From Streptomonospora nanhaiensis (GTDB taxonomy: Bacteria; Actinomycetota; Actinomycetes; Streptosporangiales; Streptosporangiaceae): a stretch of 64,000 nucleotides of DNA. The stretch's first letter is position 1; the number at the start of each line of letters is the position of its first letter. The notes beneath the pieces were generated by a model. It saw only the letters and a program-made list of their open reading frames with translations. It was not told the DNA's origin and did no database searches. Location of the stretch: the NCBI RefSeq assembly GCF_026642255.1, contig NZ_CP113264.1:5146001-5210000 (forward strand), read 5' to 3'. The position numbers were made by a program, and so were the translations under genes. Shown here piece by piece: positions 35,858 through 44,003 of the stretch.

Positions 35858-36379
35858 TCACCGGAAGAGCCCGATGGCGCGGTCGAGGGCGAAGGGTGAT
35901 CGCGGCCAGACCGCGATGAAGGCGCCCATGGCGGCGAAGGCGATGTCGCGGGCGATGGAGAGCCCGTAGGTGGTCTCCCCGGGGGCGACCTGTCCGCCGC
36001 CGCCGAAGCAGCCGCAGTCGATGTTCAGGCCCCTGGCCATGGCGGAGACGATCCCGGCGATGAAGACGAACATGAGGAGGGCGCCGACGGCTCCGACGTA
36101 GCGGGTGGCGAGTCCGACGAGGAGGAGGGCCGCCAGGGCGAGCTCGAACAGGGGGAGGGTGTAGCCGATGAGCCGGGCGACCTCGACGGGGAAGAGGTCG
36201 TAGGCCTCGACCGCCTGGACGGAGAGCGCGGGCGGGAACTTGGAGACGGCGGCGAAGACGAGGACGGCCGCGAGTCCGAGCCGGCAGGCGAGGGTGAGCC
36301 AGGGTTGGACGGCCTCCCAGCGGGAGCGCGGGACCGCGGGGGCAGTGGAGGCGTCGGGGGATTCGTCGGTTGTGTCCAT
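35858..36379 (-). CDS. MauE/DoxX-family membrane protein, likely redox partner of the DsbA-like protein
   Basis: 173 residues with four to five membrane helices and a cytoplasmic leader of about 25 residues. It matches the MauE/DoxX pattern: first helix LACRLGLAAVLVFAAVSKF, GYTLPLFELALAALLLVG, and the loop GLNIDCGCFGGGG with two Cys separated by one residue near 120. In MauE-type proteins this Cys-x-Cys loop is associated with disulfide chemistry. ATG at 36379 is preferred over the frame's earlier start because it begins the normal leader. It lies 52 bases upstream of the DsbA-like gene on the same strand, supporting a partnership. Confidence 0.85.
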   Translation of the reverse strand: MDTTDESPDASTAPAVPRSRWEAVQPWLTLACRLGLAAVLVFAAVSKFPPALSVQAVEAYDLFPVEVARLIGYTLPLFELALAALLLVGLATRYVGAVGALLMFVFIAGIVSAMARGLNIDCGCFGGGGQVAPGETTYGLSIARDIAFAAMGAFIAVWPRSPFALDRAIGLFR

Positions 36380-36813
36380 CGCTTGGGCCTTCGGGGAGTA
36401 GGGGACGCTTTGTCGCGTTCGGTGTCTGATCCGTCGCTCTACGTATCGCGTCACATCCTACTGACTGTGGTGAGTCCGTGACGCTGCGGCCGGAACCCCG
36501 GGCGCAGCGGCGGGCGCCCCAGGAATCCGCGACACCGCCATCACATCACCGGCACGGCCCCGGTGGGAGCGTTTCAGGGGTTCCGGCAGGGGCCTCTCAC
36601 CCGATTCTCACCCTCTTAACCCTGCTTTTGACCAGGCGGGAAGAGCGCCGGGCCGCCCCCCGAGGGGACGGCCCGACGCCGGTGCCACAGGTCTCCCCGG
36701 CCGGTGACCGACGCCGCGACCGCCGTGGCCGGAGGTCCCGTGCGAACACGGCCCCGGTCCCGCGGGCGGGCTGCGCGTCCCGGTCGGAGGGGGCCCGCGG
36801 AGCACACCGGGCC
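36380..36813. other. Gap between trpA and the MauE gene
   Basis: 434 bases. Contains the trpA terminator and, at the far end, the promoter of the MauE-dsbA-lgt group. The region 36590-36640 is less GC-rich (CTCTTAACCCTGCTTTTGACC). No gene is supported. Confidence 0.45.
36650..36674 (-). terminator. Hairpin terminator, probably of trpBA
   Basis: GGGCCG-CCCC against GGGG-A-CGGCCC with one bulged base and a four-base loop. It is 139 bases past the trpA stop, the first clear hairpin downstream. Confidence 0.5.
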
Positions 36814-37626
36814 CTACCTGTCGCGGACGCCCCCCGCGAGCTCCTCGGCGAAGGAGCGGACGGCGGTGAGGCCGGTCTCCAGGTCCGGGGCGTCCAGGAT
36901 CCGCTGGCAGAACCCCGCGCCGACGATGACGCCGTCGGCGTAGGCGGCCACCTCGGCCGCCTGGGCGGCCGTGGAGATCCCCAGGCCCACACAGACCGGC
37001 AGGCCGGACTCGCGGGTCACCTCGCGGGTGCGCCGCACCAGCGTCGCGGCGGTGTCGGCGACCTGCGTGCGGGTGCCGGTCACGCCCATCAGCGAGGCCG
37101 CGTACACGAACCCGCTGCACGCCGCGGTGGTCATGGCGAGGCGGCGGTCGGTGGAGGAGGGCGCGACCAGGAAGATCCGGTCCAGGCCGGACGCCTCGGA
37201 GGCGGCCGTCCACGCCCCCGCCTCCTCGGGGATGAGGTCGGGGGTGATCACCCCGGCCCCGCCCGCCTTGGCGAGGTTCGCGGCGAAGCGCTCCACCCCG
37301 TAGCGCTCGATCGGGTTCCAGTACGACATGACCACGGCGGCGGCGCCCGTGGCGGCGGTGGCCTCCACGACGCGGAACACGTCCTCGGTGGTGGTTCCGG
37401 CCGCCAGGGCCCGGTCCGCGGCCCTCTGGATGGTGGGGCCGTCCATCATCGGGTCGGAGTAGGGCAGGCCGACCTCGATGACGTCGCAGCCCCCCTCCAC
37501 CATGGCCTGGATCACCCGGACGGAGGAGTCCGGGTCCGGGAACCCCGCGGGGAGGTAGCCGATCAGGGCCGCCCGGCCCGCCTCGCGGGCCTCGGCCAGC
37601 TTGGTCTGCAGCGTCGTCGCGGTCAT
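36814..37626 (-). CDS. trpA: Tryptophan synthase alpha chain
   Basis: Cleaves indole-3-glycerol phosphate to indole and glyceraldehyde-3-phosphate and channels indole to TrpB. 270 residues, TIM barrel. The catalytic Glu and Asp lie in DVIEVGLPYSDPMMDGPTIQ near residues 48-67. The phosphate-binding loops are GLGISTAAQAAEVAAYADGVIVGAGF near the C-terminus and the usual VVMSYWNP strand is present. The ATG at 37626 overlaps the trpB stop by one base (TGATG), so the two are translationally coupled. It is last in trpBA and reads toward a hairpin at 36650. Confidence 0.97.
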   Translation of the reverse strand: MTATTLQTKLAEAREAGRAALIGYLPAGFPDPDSSVRVIQAMVEGGCDVIEVGLPYSDPMMDGPTIQRAADRALAAGTTTEDVFRVVEATAATGAAAVVMSYWNPIERYGVERFAANLAKAGGAGVITPDLIPEEAGAWTAASEASGLDRIFLVAPSSTDRRLAMTTAACSGFVYAASLMGVTGTRTQVADTAATLVRRTREVTRESGLPVCVGLGISTAAQAAEVAAYADGVIVGAGFCQRILDAPDLETGLTAVRSFAEELAGGVRDR

Positions 37627-38843
37627 CACGCCTGTCCCTCCGTGTCGACGAGTCCGAAGTACGCGGCCGCGGTGTCGACGTCCTTGTCCCCGCGCCCGGA
37701 GAGGTTCACCAGGATGACGGCGTCCGGGCCGAGGCGCTCGCCGAGCTTGCGGGCGCCGGCCAGGGCGTGGGCGCTCTCGATCGCCGGGATGATGCCCTCG
37801 GTGCGGCACAGCAGGCGGAACGCCTCCATGGCCTCCGCGTCGGTGATCGGCTCGTAGCTCGCCCGGCCGGTGTCGGCGAGGTAGGCGTGCTCGGGGCCGA
37901 CCGCCGGGTAGTCGAGCCCCGCCGAGATGGAGTGGCTGGGCAGGGTCTGGCCGAACTCGTCCTGGAGCACGAACGTGCGCGCCCCGTGGAAGACCCCGGG
38001 GCTGCCCGCGGTGATCGACGCGGCGGTGCGGGGGGTGTCCGCACCGTCCCCCCCGGCCTCGAAGCCGTACAGGGCGACGCTCTCGTCGGGGATGAACGCG
38101 GCGAAGACCGCCATGGCGTTGGAGCCGCCGCCCACGCAGGCGGCGACCGCGTCGGGGAGCCTGCCGACCCTCTCCAGGACCTGGGCGCGGGCCTCCTCCC
38201 CGACGACGAAGTGCAGGTCGCGCACCAGCTTGGGGAAGGGGTGGGGCCCGGCGACGGTGCCGAAGAGGTAGTGGGTGCGGTCCACGTTGGCGACCCAGTC
38301 GCGGAACGCCTCGTTGATGGCGTCCTTGAGGGTGCGGCTGCCGATGGTGACGGGGACGACCTCGGCGCCGAGCATGCGCATGCGGGCGACGTTGAGCGCC
38401 TGGCGCCGGGTGTCCTCCTCCCCCATGTAGATGACGCATTCCAGGCCCAGGAGGGCGCAGGCGGTGGCGGTGGCCACGCCGTGCTGTCCGGCTCCGGTCT
38501 CGGCGATGACGCGGGTCTTGCCCATGCGCCGGGTGAGCAGGGCCTGGCCGAGCACGTTGTTGATCTTGTGCGAGCCGGTGTGGTTGAGGTCCTCGCGCTT
38601 GAGGAGGACGCGGGCGCCGCCGCAGTGCTCGGAGAAGTTGCGGGCCTCGCTGAGGGCGCTGGGGCGGCCGGTGTAGTCCTTCAGCAGCGCGGCCAGTTCG
38701 GCCTGGTAGGCGGGGTCGTTCTTGGCCTTCTCCCACTCCGCCTCGACCTCGTCGAGGGCGGCGATGAGCGCCTCGGGGGCGAAGCGGCCCCCGAAGCGGC
38801 CGTAGTGCCCGCCGTGGTCGGGCAGTGGTCCAGCATGGCTCAT
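37626..38843 (-). CDS. trpB: Tryptophan synthase beta chain
   Basis: Pyridoxal-phosphate enzyme that joins indole and serine to make tryptophan. 405 residues. The cofactor Lys is in [11 protein letters not shown] near residue 98, the Gly-rich phosphate loop in [12 protein letters not shown] near 243, and [16 protein letters not shown] is the substrate loop. ATG at 38843 is chosen: AGGAG lies nine bases upstream and family members start with a similar leader ending [11 protein letters not shown]. The frame stays open to an ATG at 38993 inside the upstream hairpin, but that extension is Pro/Arg-rich and unlike TrpB. The 247-base gap to trpC contains a putative attenuator. Confidence 0.97.
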   Translation of the reverse strand: MSHAGPLPDHGGHYGRFGGRFAPEALIAALDEVEAEWEKAKNDPAYQAELAALLKDYTGRPSALSEARNFSEHCGGARVLLKREDLNHTGSHKINNVLGQALLTRRMGKTRVIAETGAGQHGVATATACALLGLECVIYMGEEDTRRQALNVARMRMLGAEVVPVTIGSRTLKDAINEAFRDWVANVDRTHYLFGTVAGPHPFPKLVRDLHFVVGEEARAQVLERVGRLPDAVAACVGGGSNAMAVFAAFIPDESVALYGFEAGGDGADTPRTAASITAGSPGVFHGARTFVLQDEFGQTLPSHSISAGLDYPAVGPEHAYLADTGRASYEPITDAEAMEAFRLLCRTEGIIPAIESAHALAGARKLGERLGPDAVILVNLSGRGDKDVDTAAAYFGLVDTEGQA

Positions 38844-38909
38844 TGGGACGTTCTCCTGGGAAGGGGCCGACGGCGGCTCTTCCCCCGGGCGTACGGCCGC
38901 GGGGGTCCG

Positions 38910-38971
38910 CGCGTCGACCGGCTGCGCGCCGCCTGGTTCCGGCGGCGCGTTCGGACCGGTGGGTCGACGCG
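38910..38971 (-). promoter_or_regulatory. Nested hairpin in the trpBA leader, candidate attenuator terminator
   Basis: Outer arms CGCGTCGACC (38962-38971 read on minus) and GGTCGACGCG pair over ten bases; within them a nine-bp hairpin at 38925-38949 with a seven-base loop. It lies between a Trp-codon leader peptide and trpB. There is no U-tract, so its role as a terminator is inferred. Confidence 0.5.
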
Positions 38972-38976
38972 GCGTC

Positions 38977-39007
38977 GGGAACCCGCGGCTCATGCCTGCG
39001 GGTTCCC
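38977..39007 (-). promoter_or_regulatory. Hairpin immediately after the trp leader peptide
   Basis: Perfect ten-bp stem GGGAACCCGC/GCGGGTTCCC with an 11-base loop. Its first arm begins at the last base of the leader-peptide stop codon, so a ribosome paused at the Trp codons or at the stop would affect its folding. Confidence 0.55.
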
Positions 39008-39075
39008 TAGAGCCATCGCCATCGGAGGCCGGGGTGTGCCGTCACCGCGACCGTCCCTGGCGTCGTCTGTCCCAT
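39007..39075 (-). CDS. trpL: Putative trp leader peptide (22 aa) with two Trp codons near its end
   Basis: ATG at 39075 opens a 22-residue frame that ends L-R-W-R-W-L-stop, both tryptophans being TGG and separated by one Arg codon. It starts 16 bases after the trpC stop, with AGGGGA upstream, and is followed directly by two strong hairpins before trpB. Tryptophan is otherwise a rare residue, so two among the last four residues in front of a tryptophan synthase operon is what transcription-attenuation leader peptides look like. Streptomycete trp leader peptides with consecutive Trp codons are known upstream of trpE; one placed between trpC and trpBA is, as far as I recall, not standard. Expression is not shown. 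Confidence 0.6.
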   Translation of the reverse strand: MGQTTPGTVAVTAHPGLRWRWL

Positions 39076-39090
39076 CGTGCTGTTCGTCCC

Positions 39091-39897
39091 CTAGTTCCGG
39101 TCACGCAGGGCGGGGTGTGCTCCCGCGGTCACCAGGTCGGCCACGGCCTCGCGCGGGTTCCGACCGCGGACGAGGCTCTCGCCGACGAGGACCGCTCCGG
39201 CGCCGGCGCCGGCGTAGGCCAGCAGGTCGTGCGGGCCGCGGACTCCGGACTCGGCGATCTTGACGACGTCGGAGGGGATGCCGGGGGCGATCCGGGAGAA
39301 GGTGTCCCGGTCGACCTCCAGGGTCTTGAGGTTGCGCGCGTTGACGCCGATGACGGTGGCGCCGGCGTCGACGGCCCGGGTCACCTCGTCCTCGTCGTGG
39401 ACCTCGACCAGGGGCATGAGCCCCAGGGAGCGGGCGCGCTCGACCAGGGAGACCAGGGCCTCCTGTGGCAGCGCCGCGACGATGAGGAGGACGGCGGAGG
39501 CGCCGAAGACGCGGGCCTCCCACAGCTGGTAGGAGCTGACCACGAAGTCCTTGCGCAGGAGCGGGGTGTCGACGGCCTGGTGGACGGCCCGGAGGTCGTC
39601 GAGGCTGCCCTTGAAGCGGCGCTCCTCGGTGAGGACGCTGATGAGCGCGGCGCCCCCGGCCTCGTAGTCGCGTGCCAGGGCGGCGGGGTCGGTGATGGTC
39701 GCGAGCGGTCCCTTGGAGGGGCTCGCCCGCTTGACCTCGGCGATCACGTGGACGCCGGGACGGCGCAGGGCGGCTTCGGCGTCCTGCGGGGTGGGCGCCG
39801 ACTCGGCCTGGGCCTTGAGGCGGTCCAGGGGCAGCGCCTCCTGCCGCTTCGCCAGGTCGGCGCGTACTCCGTCGAGGATCTCGTCGAGCACGCTCAC
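39091..39897 (-). CDS. trpC: Indole-3-glycerol phosphate synthase
   Basis: Closes the indole ring from carboxyphenylaminodeoxyribulose phosphate in tryptophan synthesis. 268 residues, TIM barrel. The catalytic Glu-x-Lys strand is [15 protein letters not shown] near residue 50, [17 protein letters not shown] near 120 carries the catalytic Lys, and [15 protein letters not shown] and the phosphate loop [11 protein letters not shown]-type segments follow. It is monofunctional; no TrpF domain is fused. GTG at 39897 has GAGGGAG nine bases upstream. It lies upstream of the trp leader and trpBA on the same strand and follows a dispanin gene. Confidence 0.97.
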   Translation of the reverse strand: MSVLDEILDGVRADLAKRQEALPLDRLKAQAESAPTPQDAEAALRRPGVHVIAEVKRASPSKGPLATITDPAALARDYEAGGAALISVLTEERRFKGSLDDLRAVHQAVDTPLLRKDFVVSSYQLWEARVFGASAVLLIVAALPQEALVSLVERARSLGLMPLVEVHDEDEVTRAVDAGATVIGVNARNLKTLEVDRDTFSRIAPGIPSDVVKIAESGVRGPHDLLAYAGAGAGAVLVGESLVRGRNPREAVADLVTAGAHPALRDRN

Positions 39898-40040
39898 CAG
39901 TTACCGCTCCCTCGTGCAGTGGTCTGTCACGGTGGTGGCTCCGGCGGGCGGGCCGCCCGCGCGGCGTGCCCGGACGCACCGCCGGCGCACCGTGTTGCTG
40001 GTCATCGTATCGACCTTCGGGGGCCGGGGGGCCGCCACCC

Positions 40041-40079
40041 CCCACCTGGTCCCCCGGGTTCTCCGGGGGAACGGGTGGG
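40041..40079 (-). terminator. Hairpin terminator after the first dispanin gene
   Basis: CCCACC and TCCCCCGG arms pair with CCGGGGGA and GGTGGG across a small internal loop; five-base tip. Located 63 bases past the stop of the gene at 40142 and upstream of trpC. Confidence 0.55.
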
Positions 40080-40141
40080 AAGGGGTGGCTGTGTCCGCTT
40101 GTGTCAGGGGGTGTCCGGCGGCGCGTGCCGCCGCGCCGGAA

Positions 40142-40537
40142 TCAGATCTCGGAGATGAAGAGGCCGACCATCATCACGATCACGAAGAGGATGTAGAGGG
40201 CCGCCGGGACGAAGAGCACCACGCCGATGATGCCCATGACCTTGGCGATCTTGGACGAGGACTCGGCGCCCCGGTAGTCGCCGGACGTCCACTGGCTGTT
40301 GACCATGACGGCGAAGATCAGGCCGATGATGCCGATCACCGGGAAGCAGCTGATGATGCCCAGGATGTTCATGGCCAGGTGGTTCTTGGGCGGGTCGCCG
40401 GGAGGCGGGCCGCCGTGGCCCGGTACGCCTCCGTAGCCGGAGGGAGGGCCGTATCCGCCGGGTGTGCCGTAGCCCCCTGGAGGGCCGTATCCCCCGGGGG
40501 GACCGTGGCCGCCGGGGGGCAGGGCGTCGTAGCTCAT
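40142..40537 (-). CDS. CD225/dispanin family membrane protein (copy 1)
   Basis: 131 residues. The first 50 are a Gly/Pro/Tyr repeat (G-G-Y-G-P-P), followed by two membrane helices (about 54-78 and 103-127). The intervening loop NSQWTSGDYRGAESSSKIAKVMGI is the CD225/dispanin signature also found in interferon-induced IFITM proteins, with no Cys-rich palmitoylation cluster. The bacterial members have no proven role; eukaryotic relatives stiffen membranes. ATG at 40537 begins the M-S-Y-(D/G) leader that all three copies in this window share. It lies upstream of trpC with a terminator between, so it is probably its own transcript. Confidence 0.85.
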   Translation of the reverse strand: MSYDALPPGGHGPPGGYGPPGGYGTPGGYGPPSGYGGVPGHGGPPPGDPPKNHLAMNILGIISCFPVIGIIGLIFAVMVNSQWTSGDYRGAESSSKIAKVMGIIGVVLFVPAALYILFVIVMMVGLFISEI

Positions 40538-40699
40538 GTCGGGTTCCGCTCTCGTGGGGGATGTCGGCGGGCCGGCTCGTCCCCGGCTCCACCTGTCGGG
40601 CACGGCCCTCACCGGCGTTCCGCCCGTCCGGGCCCGTGGCGCCGATGGGCGGCCGGGACGGCCGGTCTTCTTCCTTGCCGGGGGCGCCGCGCGTTCGTC

Positions 40700-40735
40700 G
40701 GCGCCCCTGCCCCGGAGACCGGGGACAGGGGCGCC
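40700..40735 (-). terminator. Hairpin terminator after the second dispanin gene
   Basis: Ten-bp stem GGCGCCCCTG/CAGGGGCGCC with three further pairs inside, 67 bases past the stop at 40803. Confidence 0.6.
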
Positions 40736-40802
40736 GTGTCCCGAGCACCGCTCGTCGTGCCGCTCGCGGCGGCACGCGCTGCCGTGGGCCGGGATGCCTG
40801 CC

Positions 40803-41165
40803 TCAGTACGTGGCCGCGGCGCCGAAGGCGACGATGAACATCAGGAGGACGAAGAGCAGGTAGAGGACGACGCAGATGAATCCGACCAGGCCGATGATCC
40901 CCATGATCTTGGCGACCTGCGCGGAGGACTGGGCTCCCGCGTAGTCACCCGACTCCCACTTGCTGTTGACCTGGAGCGCGAAGATCAGGCCGATGATGCC
41001 GATCACGGTGCACCCGAAGATGCCCAGGATGTTGAACATCAGGTAGTTCTTGGGCGGTCCGCCCGCGGGCGGGCCTCCGTACCCCGGCGCGCCTCCGTAG
41101 CCCGCGGGCGGGCCGTAGCCACCGCTGGGCGGGCCGTAGCCGCCGGTGGGAGGTCCGTAGCTCAT
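40803..41165 (-). CDS. CD225/dispanin family membrane protein (copy 2)
   Basis: 120 residues, same plan as its neighbour at 40142: M-S-Y-G-P-P leader with Gly/Pro/Tyr repeats to residue 38, helix 1 (about 44-66), loop NSKWESGDYAGAQSSAQVAKIMGI and helix 2 (about 90-116). About half of the membrane and loop residues are identical to copy 1, so the two come from tandem duplication. Its terminator and separate leader suggest independent transcription. Function unknown. Confidence 0.85.
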   Translation of the reverse strand: MSYGPPTGGYGPPSGGYGPPAGYGGAPGYGGPPAGGPPKNYLMFNILGIFGCTVIGIIGLIFALQVNSKWESGDYAGAQSSAQVAKIMGIIGLVGFICVVLYLLFVLLMFIVAFGAAATY

Positions 41166-41265
41166 AGGGGTCCAACCTTCCAGGACGTGTGTGTGGTGCG
41201 TTGACTCGTACGGGGGGTCGTGGCGCTCATCCGCTCAGACGGCGGAAGTGCCCTTCTGGTTCTGG

Positions 41266-41772
41266 CTACCAGCCGGGGAACAGCGGTGTTCCCGGGGCGA
41301 GGAAGGAGAACCAGGGCAGGTTGCGCAGGATCCAGTGGGCGGTGATGACGATCAGGAGCAGCCACAGGAACCAGCCCGGGGTGAGCTTGGGCGGCTTCGT
41401 GGGCGGTCGGACCGCCCTGACCAGCCACAGCGTGTAGGTCACCGCGATGTAGGGGAGCAGAAGCACCAGCAGGGGGTTCATGCTGATGGCGCCGAGGAAG
41501 TCGCCGTGCGTGGCCAGGGCGATCGCGCGCATGCTGCCGCAGCCGGGGCAGAACGTGCCGGTGAGCAGCAGCCACGGGCACGTGGGGTAGTTGCCGGGCT
41601 CGTTGGGGTCCACGAAGTGCAGGAGCGTGGCCCCGGTCAGGCCGAGGACACCCAGGCCGACGGGCCACACGACCGGGGGCAGGGCCCTGAGCCGGTGTTC
41701 GACGCGCTGGGTCCACGAGGGCGCGGCAGGCGTCTCGGGCCCGGCGGTCTCGGGTGGTTCGCTTGGGTGCAC
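41266..41772 (-). CDS. DUF2752 membrane protein
   Basis: 168 residues with three or four membrane helices after a Pro/Glu-rich cytoplasmic start. The DUF2752 core CPWLLLTGTFCPGCGSMRAI near residues 66-85 with its three Cys is clear, and the following GDFLGAISMNPLLVLLLPY is typical. The CPGCGxxR motif resembles a metal- or redox-binding loop at the membrane face, but no function is known for the family. GTG at 41772 is the only start before the conserved part. It sits between dispanin copies 2 and 3, and DUF2752 and dispanin genes are found together in other actinobacteria. Confidence 0.88.
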   Translation of the reverse strand: MHPSEPPETAGPETPAAPSWTQRVEHRLRALPPVVWPVGLGVLGLTGATLLHFVDPNEPGNYPTCPWLLLTGTFCPGCGSMRAIALATHGDFLGAISMNPLLVLLLPYIAVTYTLWLVRAVRPPTKPPKLTPGWFLWLLLIVITAHWILRNLPWFSFLAPGTPLFPGW

Positions 41773-41863
41773 GGGACCAGCCTACGGGTTCGGGGAGGAC
41801 AGGGTTCTGCCCCCGTGGCCACAGGGCGCACGGGGGCAGACACGTGCTCGGTGCGGGTGCCGA

Positions 41864-42220
41864 CTAGTAGTACGTGGGCGTTGACGCAACGAGGAGCACG
41901 GTGCTCACGATGTAGAAGCCGATGCTCAGCACGTAGGCGATGCTGCCGAGGATGAAGGCGAGCTTCGTGAACTTCTTCGCCTGGGCCTGGGCCTGCATCG
42001 CGCCGGCCTGGTCGCCGCGGTTCCACAGGTCGTTGACCTTGGTCGCGTTGATGATCGCCGGGATGGCGAGGGGCCAGCAGCAGAAGACTGCGACGATCGC
42101 CCAGGTGAGGCCGTTGTCGGGCGGGGTGCCGCCGGGGGCGCCGTAACCGCCTCCGGGAGGCCCGTAGCCGCCGCCGGGGGGCGGGCCGGGGTTGCCGGGG
42201 GGAGGGGGACCGTAGCTCAT
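41864..42220 (-). CDS. CD225/dispanin family membrane protein (copy 3, divergent)
   Basis: 118 residues: M-S-Y-G-P-P leader, Gly/Pro repeats to about residue 36, helix 1 (AIVAVFCCWPLAIPAIINA, about 41-59), loop VNDLWNRGDQAGAMQAQAQAKKFTKL and helix 2 (about 88-112). The W-x-x-G-D-x-x-G-A loop and the CCWP helix 1 fit dispanins better than copies 1 and 2, and here the two Cys recall the IFITM palmitoylation site. It is clearly more divergent from copies 1 and 2 than they are from each other. ATG at 42220 is chosen to start the shared leader. Confidence 0.85.
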   Translation of the reverse strand: MSYGPPPPGNPGPPPGGGYGPPGGGYGAPGGTPPDNGLTWAIVAVFCCWPLAIPAIINATKVNDLWNRGDQAGAMQAQAQAKKFTKLAFILGSIAYVLSIGFYIVSTVLLVASTPTYY

Positions 42221-42475
42221 GGTCGTACAACTTTCAGAAAGAGGACAAGGGATTTCGCACGGTGTGGAGAACACACCGGCCCGACATGGGGCAGGATCGG
42301 GTCACCGGAACGCGTACGTCACGGGCAGAAACGAATGATGCCAGACAGAGGGGACATCAGCCGACAGGCGACGACACGTTTGGCAGGTCCGGTGTGGTGA
42401 ATCTACCTGCCCCATGGGACCTTCGTCCATTTTCCGTTACTCACTCGTTGTGAGCTGCGGTTTCGCGGAGGGGGG

Positions 42476-42757
42476 TCAGTTCTTGCCCGCCGTGGCCGAG
42501 ACCTTCTGGGCGGCTTCCCACGCCTCACGGGTCTGCGGGTAGGGGCGCGGCTCCTTGCGGCCGAGGCCGGCCTTCTTCATGACGCCGGCGATGACGGCCA
42601 GGACGACGCTGAGGCCGAGACCGATGAGGGTCCACGTCACCAGGTCGCCGCCGAGGATGATGGCGACGGCCGCCACGGTCCATGCCACGATCCAGGAGAG
42701 GGTGAGGAACCAGGCGGAAACGGTGTTGCCGTGGTCGTCGTGGTGTTCGTCGGCCAT
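42476..42757 (-). CDS. HGxxPAAW family small membrane protein
   Basis: 93 residues with two membrane helices (about 17-37 and 43-62). The name-giving motif appears as H9-G-N-T-V-S-A-W16 just before helix 1. Members of this actinobacterial family occur beside trp and his genes, but their role is not known. ATG at 42757 overlaps the stop of the upstream gene by one base (TGATG), so it is translated as part of the hisI operon. It is the last gene of hisI - Trp-associated protein - HGxxPAAW; in streptomycetes trpE is near this point. Confidence 0.88.
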   Translation of the reverse strand: MADEHHDDHGNTVSAWFLTLSWIVAWTVAAVAIILGGDLVTWTLIGLGLSVVLAVIAGVMKKAGLGRKEPRPYPQTREAWEAAQKVSATAGKN

Positions 42758-43461
42758 CAGTGGTTCTCCTTCGGTTCGGCTGGCCGTGCTGCCAGCGGTG
42801 CGGGTTCGGCGGCGTCCCCGGGACCGGCGGGGTCCTCGGACCGGCCGCCGTCGGGGGCGTCGAGTGTGGGATCGTCACCGGCATCCAGCGATTTCCACAG
42901 GTCGGCAGGTGTCTCGGCCCGGGTCGCGCGCGGTGCGGCGTCCCGATCGTACCGGGTGCCCATGCCCGGCCAGGCAGGGGCTCGTACCGCGGACAGGAGC
43001 CCGGTGAGGACCAGGAGGACGGCGCCTCCCGCGGCCATGGCGGGGCCGAGCGCGGCCAGGTGGGGCGCCGCCGCCACCTGGGCGGTGCCCGCGGCGTCGG
43101 TGGCGTTCTTCGCCACGGCCTCCATGAGGGCGTCGGGCCGTGTTGCTCCCCACACGGAGGTCAGGGCGAGGACGCCGCCCGCGGCGACGAGGGCGCCGAC
43201 GAGCCGCCGGGCCCATCCGCGTGTGGCGTACAGGCCCGCGATGCCGGCCAGGCCGGCCCACCCGATGCCGCTGGGCGCGCCGGTCAGGTCGGCCCCGGTG
43301 AGTGCGACGGGGACCGGCGGGACCGGTCCGGGCGCCGTGAGCTGGCCGGTCGCCCACTGCTGTCCGGCGGCGGCGAGGAGGAGTCCGGCGCCGGCGGCCA
43401 GGCCGAGCATGGTGGCGCCGTACTCGCGCCGGACGCGGGGGGATGTCGTGGAGGAGCTCAC
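42757..43461 (-). CDS. Trp-biosynthesis-associated membrane protein (TIGR02234 type)
   Basis: 234 residues with four membrane helices (about 17-37, 64-84, 92-112, 138-160) and a Pro/Glu/Asp-rich cytoplasmic tail of about 70 residues. The GQQWATGQL segment after helix 1 and [19 protein letters not shown] are characteristic of the Trp-associated transmembrane family of actinobacteria, whose function is unproven. GTG at 43461 overlaps the hisI stop by four bases (GTGA). Its usual neighbour trpE is missing on either side. Confidence 0.88.
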   Translation of the reverse strand: MSSSTTSPRVRREYGATMLGLAAGAGLLLAAAGQQWATGQLTAPGPVPPVPVALTGADLTGAPSGIGWAGLAGIAGLYATRGWARRLVGALVAAGGVLALTSVWGATRPDALMEAVAKNATDAAGTAQVAAAPHLAALGPAMAAGGAVLLVLTGLLSAVRAPAWPGMGTRYDRDAAPRATRAETPADLWKSLDAGDDPTLDAPDGGRSEDPAGPGDAAEPAPLAARPAEPKENH

Positions 43462-43802
43462 AGCAGTTCCCCGGCGTCGAAGCACGTGCGGTCGCCCGTG
43501 TGGCAGGCGGCGCCCTCCTGGTCGACGCGGACCAGGAGCGTGTCGCCGTCGCAGTCCAGTGCGACCGACACCACACGCTGGGTGTGGCCCGACGTGGCTC
43601 CCTTGACCCAGTACTCGTTGCGGCTGCGCGACCAGTAGGTGGCGGCGCGGGTCGTGAGGGTGCGGTGCAGCGCCTCGTCGTCCATCCAGGCGAGCATGAG
43701 CACCTCCCCGGTGTCGTGCTGCTGGACGACGGCGGGGACGAGGCCGTCCGCGGTCCGCTTGAGTCGGGCGGCGATGGCCGGGTCGAGGCTGGTGACGCTC
43801 AT
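43458..43802 (-). CDS. hisI: Phosphoribosyl-AMP cyclohydrolase
   Basis: Third step of histidine synthesis, opening the adenine ring of phosphoribosyl-AMP. 114 residues, monofunctional (no HisE fusion). The conserved core [16 protein letters not shown] near residue 37, [18 protein letters not shown] near 59-76 and the metal-binding Cys residues in DCDGDTLL and [12 protein letters not shown] are all present. ATG at 43802. It heads a three-gene operon with two Trp-associated membrane proteins, away from the main his operon at 50-55.6 kb. Confidence 0.96.
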   Translation of the reverse strand: MSVTSLDPAIAARLKRTADGLVPAVVQQHDTGEVLMLAWMDDEALHRTLTTRAATYWSRSRNEYWVKGATSGHTQRVVSVALDCDGDTLLVRVDQEGAACHTGDRTCFDAGELL

Positions 43803-44003
43803 GTCCTCCAGGTTATGGCCGACCGTCCAGCGGTCCGCACCGGGTCGTGCCCAGCGGGACCGGGCGCGGGGCGTCCCCTTGGGGGCGTTCGTCCGGGGCG
43901 GTTAGAGTTCGTGCGTCCTCCCGGTTCGGGTGCCGCGGGCCGTCCCCGGCGCCCGCCGCGCTCCCCCGCCCCTTCCGTCCGCCGTCTCCACCCTGGGAGT
44001 TCC

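Noticed and set aside
38844-38993. TrpB with a 50-residue N-terminal extension starting in the leader hairpin
   Set aside because: The extension is low-complexity, lacks a ribosome-binding site exposed outside the hairpin, and the ATG at 38843 has a good AGGAG.
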